A stretch of 64,000 nucleotides of DNA from Neolentinus lepideus HHB14362 ss-1 (taxonomy: Eukaryota; Basidiomycota; Agaricomycetes; Gloeophyllales; Gloeophyllaceae), in the NCBI GenBank assembly GCA_001632425.1, contig KV425605.1, forward strand, positions 127,822 to 191,821. Reading direction: 5' to 3'. Shown piece by piece: positions 56,880 to 64,000 of this stretch. The number at the start of each line of letters is the position of its first letter. Within the stretch, counting starts at the first letter, position 1. The notes under the pieces are model-generated. The model made no database searches. It saw only the letters and a list, made by a program, of their open reading frames with translations, and was not told where the DNA came from. A program made the position numbers and the translations under genes.

Positions 56880-59868
56880 TCATGAAGCCCAGAAGGAACC
56901 TAAAAACTCTCGCGCAGAAGAGACAGCCCGGCCCATCAGACCAGACTGTTCTGGACCTTCCACCGAGCTCCTACGCTGGTGAGACGAACTAGGAAGTGGG
57001 CCAGACAAAGAGTTGCGCTTAGCTATAGGGGGCGAAGACAATATGCGATTTGATGAGGGAGTGGCGCGATTAGGTGAAGTAAGGTGAGGCGCCGGTATAG
57101 GGAACGCAGGTTTTAATGCAGTCACAGGAGAGCTGGCAGGCGTCGGATTCCGCGAGCGCTGTTCGTCTTCCTCAGGTATTGATGGCGGCAAATCAAGATG
57201 GGTAGGTCTCGATAACGAAGACGTCGAGACGTCCTTGCCATGGGCGCTCGACGACGAATCCACCTTGTCCCCTGTAGGACTAGACGAAGAGACCTGAGGA
57301 CTAGGCGGACTGAGACTCTCACTGAGCCTCCGACCCGTCCGATCCCGACCCCGCTCCCGACCATTGGCAGAATCCTCACTCCCGCCTCTAGAGGGCGTGC
57401 TTGAATAGCTACCCCTCCCTTCCCGACCTCTTGACTCCCTGCCATAAGAACCGCCACCAACGGCAGCACTAGATCCGCAAGGTGATATGCTCCCCATCGG
57501 CGAGTCCCCACCTCGACTACTTCTCGAGCCCGACCGACCACGGTCAGAATATGACGAGCTGCGGGTAGCCGACCTACCACGAGCGTCGCCCGTCACCTGA
57601 GAGGGGTTGACGACCTGGGGAGAACGACCTCTACTGGGAATGTTCTCAGGAGGCGACAGAAGATTCGGCGACGGAGGCTGCATATGCGCAGGGCTGACGC
57701 GAGGCACAGGCACAGGATTCGAAATATGCTTCGAGTGCGTGGTGCCGAAGTCCCGCTCCCGGTCACCGATAGGTGAAGATACCGTTTCCCTCCGTTCCTC
57801 CATGATTACATCATCATCACTGTTCCGCCCATTCGCCACGCTCGGCGCAGCACCCTCATCGTACCGCAGGATCTCACCAGGTGTGTGTCTCGCGTCCTCG
57901 TGTTCCTCGTCTCTTGGGGCAGAGACCTTCACCCGTTTCGATGCATACGTCTTGCCGTAAGTCACGCCCTCGAAGTAGTCGTACGCATCCACCTCCGCCC
58001 CATCAACCTCGTGCCTCGGAGATTCGACAGCGCTAGGTACAGAATGCGAGGAGTACACACTTCGCGGCTGCGACGACGGTACAACCACCCCGACGCTCGG
58101 TATTGACCGGCTGTTCGGAGACGTCGACGGAGACGAGACGGACGACGACGACTGCGACCCGGTGCCAACGCTCAGGTACGCCTCCCGGTGCTGGTACACA
58201 TCCTCTATACTGCTCCTCCGGCTCACCGTCCGCGAATTGGGTAGCGAATTGCTATAATTGCTCCCGATCGGCGGCACGTACACAAGCTCAACCTTCCTCG
58301 GAGAACTCTCGCCACTCCGGGTGTCGCCGTCGTACTCGGTCCCGTTCATGCCTGTCGTCTTCAACATGGTAGGTGCGATAGGAGCGATGGTGACATGCCC
58401 CTTGTCTATTGAGTCCATGCGAAGAAGTGGGGGCCGGCCGGCATGAGAAGAATGGAACGAAGAAGACCGAGAACGGGAGGACCGCATTTCGAGCACTTCA
58501 TCATCTTCTTCCTCTGACTCAGAAGAATTACGACCATGGGGGAACCACTCTGGCTCATCATAGAAGTTCTCATAACGAACGTCTTCCATATCCATATCCT
58601 CCTCGTACCTAGCCATAGTCAGACTAAACTCGCGAAACGATTGCCAATTAAACTCACCCATCAGCGACATCAGGTAGATCAGGCCTCCCGTTGCCACTCG
58701 ACCCACGCTTCAACTTCGGCTTCTCAATAGCAATGAACTGCTCCACGAATGTATTGAAGCTGATGTGCTTCTTCTTTCCGCCAGGGGCGCCAGTACTATG
58801 CGAGTCGCGATCGCTCCCAGGCGTATCCCCAGCAGCGCTCGTACTTGAGATATCACTCGACGCATCTCGATTGGCCAACGCCTGGCCTGCGTCCTCTATC
58901 GGGTCCTCCTGCGGCGCAATGATCCTTGGGGGCGAGTCTTTCCTGAACTCGGAGTGGTTCTTCCGCAGCCGCATAATATGTGTATCGCTCTTAGTGTGCA
59001 AAAGAGGCGGTCGTCTCGAGCCGGTCCCGCCTGTCCCTATCCGCTCGGGCTCCGCGCTGTGCCCCTCTTCGCCCTCTTGGGGGACCTCAAGACCGGAGAA
59101 GTGCGGTGAAGAAGGCATAGATAGGAGTTCACCTATACTCCGGTGCTTGAGGATTGGTTTCTTACCCGATATTGATGTACTCGAGCTGCTCCTTTGCAGC
59201 GTCGTCGGTAATGTCGTCGATAATGATCCCGTCGAGTCGCGACGAGAACGTTGTGTGAATCCACCTTCAGGCTTTAGTGGAGGACTGGTGCAGTCCTTCG
59301 CCGGCGGAGACCAGTCCTGACCGATGTGAAAAGGGCCATAAAGCCAAGTGACGTCGGAATCTTTCAGCCTGCACAAAAAAATGCGGTCAGCATGGCGAAA
59401 GATTAGTCACAGAATGAAGAGCGATATGTGCATGAAAGGGCAGAAGTATGAAAAGATGACAATAATGTTGAGATGAAAGAAGTCGTTCGATCAAAGATCC
59501 GCCTGCGCGCCGGCTATGTATCGGCCTCTCGCTATATTACGCAGCAAAATTCCCTCGATGCACTCGCAGACTAGATAACAGAGCGTATGATCAAGGGCGA
59601 CTCACCAGTTGAGCGTCTCGGGGCTGATTGTCTTCAATCCATTTCTCTGCTTCCACCACGTCCTCCAGCTAGCATTCTCGAGACGTGCGCCGTTTGCGAT
59701 CGCGTTCTTCTGCCTTGTCATGCTCCGCCATGACCGCCAGACGTCTTCTTCACGCCATTGGTGCGAAAGATAATCTACCTGACCTCGGGGAACAGTATCG
59801 AAAGAAGAGTCGTCAGGGAAGGCATTGGTAGTGACGGAAACGAGTAGAGCAGGTAGATAGTTGGCCAT
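56880..59868 (-). CDS. REG1: Reg1-like regulatory subunit of protein phosphatase 1 (DUF1752 protein)
   Basis: Minus-strand exons are 59606-59868, 58658-59368 and 56880-58608 (introns of 237 and 49 nt), giving 900 residues from the ATG at 59868. The N-terminal DUF1752 domain (about residues 25-110) reads VDYLSHQWREEDVWRSWRSM, then GARLENASWRTWWKQRN and DSDVTWLYGP. At about residue 290 the motif KKHISFNTFVEQFIAIEKPK is the PP1-docking region of yeast Reg1. The long Ser/Arg/Pro-rich C-terminal half should be disordered and heavily phosphorylated. Reg1 targets PP1 (Glc7) to Snf1 kinase in glucose repression. For the second intron a 34-nt alternative exists, but the 49-nt choice (acceptor GGCTAG) is a more credible length. 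Confidence 0.87.
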
Positions 59869-62769
59869 CAACAACAGACCGATGGCAAGCAGCTAGCTGC
59901 GTTGAGAGTTGACTGTGTCAGCGCTCAGACAAGGGTGAGTCCTGGAAGGACGGATAAATGGCGAGGGAAGAAGCAAAAAGGCACCAGATGCAATTGGCTG
60001 GTTCGTTCCGGACGGCCGGGTTACCTTTGTTGATAAAGGCTGGCCGCTGTTGAGTACGGCGCCGACGAACGGTCCGTGCGTAGATGAGTCGAGATGATAG
60101 AGGGTAGCAGCAGTTATGGTGACATGGCGGTGGTGTGACGATTTTGTTGGAGGAGGCGAGCGCCGTATTCCTGTTCTGCCCGCCTTGCACATGACCCGGT
60201 CCGACCGCTTCCATGCCTGTTCTCCGTTTTTTTACCGCCGAACCTTTCCTTTCCGGGTTTTCTACCGTCGAAAACCTCTTGTTTTTACTTCAATCGCCTT
60301 CATCTAACACCGACAAAAACATATCCCACCGCCGTCCGTACTCGAAAATTTCCTGCAAGTCTATACACGGTAGGCAAGGTAGAACGGTTGTACCCTCGCT
60401 CGCATGGCAAGGAACAGGTGGATTATTTGCAAACAACACCTCGCTTGCATGACGGCCTCTTTTGTACATATGAGTCTGCTTGCCAACAGGCGCGACCAGG
60501 CTCTCGCGCCACCGAGTCAGCGGCATGCAATCTATTCGGTAGCCTTGCGCCCTTGTCCTCGTGCACTGGTATTTTCGGCTCTGCCTCGACTCGTATCGAC
60601 TCAGAAAATCAGCCACTCGCGTACCAGCACTGAGCGCTGAGCAACTTCGGAAGGACCTTGTAGCTGCACAGCCTGTCACAGCCCGGCGGGACGGTGAGAA
60701 GGGGGTCCTCGTGTGGTCGGAATCTGCCGGAACTTCTGCCATCACCGACCGCCAAATACAGCTTTCTCTCCCTGCTTGTACGAAGGAAACGTGTGGGGAT
60801 ACGAGGTAAATACGGACAGCTCAGTTCCGCAGCCAGGTAACTACGGAACATGGTCAAAATGATATCCCCAGTGTTGTGCTTGTTCGACGATACGAGTAAC
60901 GGAGCAAGACCGTCGTGAAACTGTTTCGAGTGCTATTGAATAGTTACAAGGACCGTCTTCTCGGTTATGTCTTGCCTGCGCATCCTAGTCCTTTTTCAAA
61001 ACAGATGCGGGGTAAATCAATGCGAGATGACCGCCTAATCTAAATATGTGTCATGTTTCCCCGCATCGACCCCGGACCAAAGCGAAAACCGACGTGAATA
61101 TATCACGGTCATTCTTGCCTTCCAGGGCATCTGCTTTGTTCGCAATCCCGATGCCATAGAACATGATCCTTGTCCGGAACACACGGGGAGCCGTCTAATA
61201 TTTGCTATGCGGCCTGAATCCACCTCAAATCCACTCTTGAGTGCCTGTGAGGTTAACAGGTGGCTCCTTGATTTCCATAAAGCGGATCCAGCGGGGCTTA
61301 GCCTGTCTTGTGACTCCAACTGAGGCAGCATCGACACTTCAAGTTGGTTACCCGAGAATATCACGCCATTCTCGAAATACCACACTATTCTCCGGCGGAT
61401 CTCTTCATGAAGCATCCCTTCCCCAAGCCTCTACAAAATGGACACCCTATTCCCGCTTGTCCGCAAGATCGCCACGCTGCCGCGGTAACGTTCGTTGCTG
61501 CCGATTCATTCCGTCCAGTATATAGATCTCTGATCACGGACACGTGAGCGGCTTCACTGTCACGAGACCCTGACGTTGCCTCGAAATGAAAACGCGAACT
61601 CTGAAACGCCCCCACCGATCGCGATTCGCGCTTACCCCGCACCGCTCCTGGGCAGGGGAATCCCGGAGGTTGGCGCTTCTTTCAATGCCGACGCTCGTCG
61701 GCCTGATGATTTTTGTCGGTCCGCTCAGAGCGGCTGGTTTGGGTCACCGGTCATCCGCGAAGTACTGTTGCGTTCGTTCATCATGTACCGTTATTCCAAC
61801 AGCCGGTCTTCTCTTACCTGCTGGCAACACGACGAAGTTGTTCCAATGAATCCCCAATGTTGGGCTTTCCTTCCAAATCCCTAGGCCCGCTGTCTGGACT
61901 CTGCACAAATCTGACACCGTAGCACGTTTGTCGAACTTAATGCCCTCATCGGCCACTCACGTCCTCTCACCGGACAACCCTCTAGCATTCCGAAGCTGAA
62001 CGTTAACCTTCTCGGCTTCGGTGCATCGGTGAAATCCACAAGACCACCAGTAACGCAGGCACAAACTCTGTCAAGCAGTTCTGGGCCCCTACCATGACGA
62101 AGGTTAGGAAGCATCGGACTCGGTGTCCTAGTTTATCTGCGCTACGTATCTGTTATCTGTTCTGGACCTCGTCGCAAATGAACGCACTGTTTATAGGACT
62201 GCTTCACCGAATTACGTTACAGCTCGCGGAACTGTAAACCGGACATCGAGCATGCGCGAATAAGCGTTTTAGCGCTTCCTCGCCGCTGCTTGAGAACGCC
62301 CCAGTTCTGGAGATTCGCCCTGAAAGACGGTTACTCCGGTGGAAGCTGATATTTCTATTGACCACAGGGTTGATAAGAGCTTCCATAGGTCTGCTGCCTG
62401 TGCCCTCTTCGTCGACGTCTATTCGGCGACCTTATGAGTATAAACCTGTTCAGCGGTGGAGACCTAGGATACGCCGACTGGGACGAGAGGGTCTTCTTTC
62501 AGCCCCCCCTTTGCGCTGCGCGCTGCTCATGCCGTCATGAGAAGCTTATGCCTATTACATGTTATTGGCTCTAGCGTTCGTGTTCTATCTACCTCATGGA
62601 TGATGCATTCACTAGGTAAACGCCGAGGAGATATCCGATGACCACATCAAGCCGCCGGTCCAGGCCTCTGAACTCTGATATATCGCTCAGCATCCTAGCC
62701 TGTAATGCATTGGAGTCCATATCGCAACCGAAGCTGTGGGTGCGGTCTCTTGTTCAGCCCCTAATCATG
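59869..62769. other. Gene-poor region
   Basis: Promoter of the REG1-like gene, then about 2.5 kb with no supported gene. Frames of 60-150 codons occur on both strands but none is conserved, spliced coherently or flanked by promoter signals. The mixture of short broken frames suggests decayed genes or transposons. Confidence 0.4.
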
Positions 62770-63170
62770 CCTCGAGGATGACGAGCCAATCGAGGCGGGC
62801 CCTCTCTTTGATAAATCTATCGCAGACACCATCATCATCCGTTCTTACGACAATGTCTTTTCCGCGTCTATAACCTCACTCTTTATATGGCATCGGACCT
62901 CTTTGAGCGCACGTTCTCCATCCTACGTCGAAAATATCGCATACGATGTCCTGCCTTTTGACAAAAATAATCGTGTAACTCGCCTGCTTCTGTACCCGGG
63001 ATCACCACCGTTTCTGGACGACATCCATGCCGTCTTGGAGACCGCTGCAATCGGTTCCGGGAAGGAAGCACTCGTAGCCGTTGAACATCGGCCCTCTAAA
63101 GGTGTTCGTTATCGCGGAATTGAGGAACAAGTTGTCATAGCTGCTAAATCCATGCTCCGGCTTACGATGC
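62770..63170 (+). pseudogene. Decayed BTB/POZ gene fragment
   Basis: The plus strand reads FDKSIADTIIIRSYDNVFSA, the opening of a subfamily-2-like BTB domain. After loss of the central part it reads RLLLYPGSPPFLDDIHAVLE and AAKSMLRLTMRD, equivalents of the later BTB helices and following repeat. There is no usable ATG, frames change, and conserved core residues (DFRVHK, DMF) are missing. It extends the BTB family to the right end of the window. Confidence 0.6.
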
Positions 63171-63591
63171 GCGATAGAAATCGCACATCGTAAGCCGCAG
63201 CTTGGCTTGATGTCATATATATTCCAAAAGCTTTGGGGATATCATGACGAATGCGGGAGGGTATCCGGTTATCTCATGCCTGGGCAAGGCTTCGTCCTTT
63301 GCCTTTCCTGGTCATACGAGACTGGGTACAGGGTCTTTTGTTGCACGATAAAGTCGGATACCGCCCATTTGCGGCGGGTATCTGCAATGCAGAGGGATGT
63401 GGATGTGTAATGAGAGCAGCCGCCACATTGCTTGTTGATCCTTGTTTGTAGTTTGAATATTTCCCAGTGCACGGAACTTAATTTCGCCATCTTTTCCTTC
63501 CGTCTTTACTTCGACCTCTCGCTTGTACTCTAAGAGCTCTACTCCTTGAATCATATATTCTCATCTATTTCTCTCTTGGCTCCTGGTTCTC

Positions 63592-63622
63592 AAAGACTGC
63601 TCGGTTTAACTGAGCAGTCTTT
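63592..63622. repeat. Short hairpin
   Basis: AAAGACTGCTC (63592-63602) and its exact complement (63612-63622) are separated by 9 bases and followed by a C/T-rich stretch. This could be a transcription-related stem-loop or chance. Confidence 0.6.
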
Positions 63623-63663
63623 CTTGGCTTCGACACCTTCCTCTTCAGTGATTTTCAGTGTCG

Positions 63664-63704
63664 ATCCACCGCGTCTTCGCATAGTATGCGAAGACGCGGT
63701 GGAT
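63664..63704. repeat. Near-perfect palindrome, 20-bp arms with one central base
   Basis: ATCCACCGCGTCTTCGCATA (63664-63683), G, then the exact complement (63685-63704). Pairing extends a few more bases outward with one mismatch. Such palindromes are rare in fungal assemblies. Confidence 0.9.
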
Positions 63705-64000
63705 AGATTTCATGAATAAATCATGTGGTCTCCTGCGACTCAAGCTCATGTTGATGGCTTGGGTACAGGTACATGGGTACTCGCGGGTTTGGGCTTCAGA
63801 AGTGCGTCAAAAGTGCTGTTTGTGAGACTCGCCGCGTCACGGGCACAGCCAAGTGCGAGCCGTACCCGTACCCGTAACCTGCACGGGTTTCATGGACCCA
63901 TGTAGTTCCCTACCCGGGTCCTATAATCCCACTGTGATGAACAGTTTCCTTCATACGCATATATGTGAGGAGAGCCACGAAATGTAAATAGTGCTTACTT
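63705..64000. other. Window-end sequence with GGGTAC/TACCCG words
   Basis: Between 63760 and 63920 short GGGTAC words lie on one side and TACCCG words on the other, giving an inverted-repeat texture like the subterminal regions of hAT elements. No terminal repeat pair or target duplication could be fixed inside the window. Confidence 0.3.

Noticed and set aside
58624..58657. A 34-nt second intron in the REG1-like gene
   Set aside because: Shorter than any other intron here. Using the next acceptor gives a 49-nt intron and keeps frame.
63760..63925. A third hAT element at the window end, from TACCCG/GGGTAC words
   Set aside because: No matching left end or 8-bp target duplication was found within the window.

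Overview
The window reads as the nuclear genome of a filamentous basidiomycete, most likely an Agaricomycete. Genes carry many introns of about 45-95 nt with GT..AG ends, intergenic spaces are short, and there is a lineage-specific expansion of BTB/POZ genes and of intron-rich or intronless BCS1-like AAA ATPases. No bacterial signatures were seen. No tRNA or rRNA gene was recognised. I worked out gene models by translating both strands, joining reading frames across GT..AG introns and checking that the phases add up. Coordinates given for a gene are its outer CDS limits, and exon coordinates are in the evidence text.

Layout. 0-0.7 kb: 5' part of a secreted GH16 glucanase. 1.86-3.98 kb: two non-autonomous hAT-type transposons, each with inverted ends and a perfect 8-bp target duplication. 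4.1-13.5 kb: four BTB/POZ genes, three before and one after HMG-CoA synthase (9.98-11.79 kb). 14.5-24 kb: a Vps9/CUE Rab exchange factor, an allantoate-type MFS transporter with 16 exons (one of 4 nt), a disordered protein, and a seven-exon gene resembling the RNase P subunit Rpp40. 24.2-26 kb: an unresolved, probably broken minus-strand locus. 26.4-33 kb: an intron-bearing BCS1-like ATPase, dolichyl-diphosphatase and pantothenate synthetase.

33.9-44.6 kb is the most dynamic part. An intronless BCS1-like gene and its flanks occur twice. The second copy carries a MITE in its upstream region and a run of Ns in its AAA domain. Between the copies lie a TATA-led, strongly pyrimidine-rich 2.8-kb locus with at least nine copies of a degenerate 17-nt motif, and a dead NmrA/isoflavone-reductase-like gene. 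Two pieces of another relic gene sit at the two edges of this block, and a contiguous relic of the same sequence is at 50.7-51.1 kb.

44.8-60 kb: phosphoglucomutase, a 25-bp minisatellite, ATP-dependent NAD(P)H-hydrate dehydratase, three more BTB genes (two of them a recent tandem duplication), and a Reg1-like PP1 regulatory subunit. 60-64 kb is gene-poor, with a decayed BTB copy and two hairpins, one a 41-bp palindrome.

The housekeeping genes (sterol precursor synthesis, glucose-phosphate interconversion, CoA precursor synthesis, NADPHX repair, dolichol recycling, endosomal trafficking, tRNA processing, glucose signalling) do not form a pathway cluster. The accessory layer consists of BTB and BCS1-like families expanding and decaying, together with small DNA transposons.
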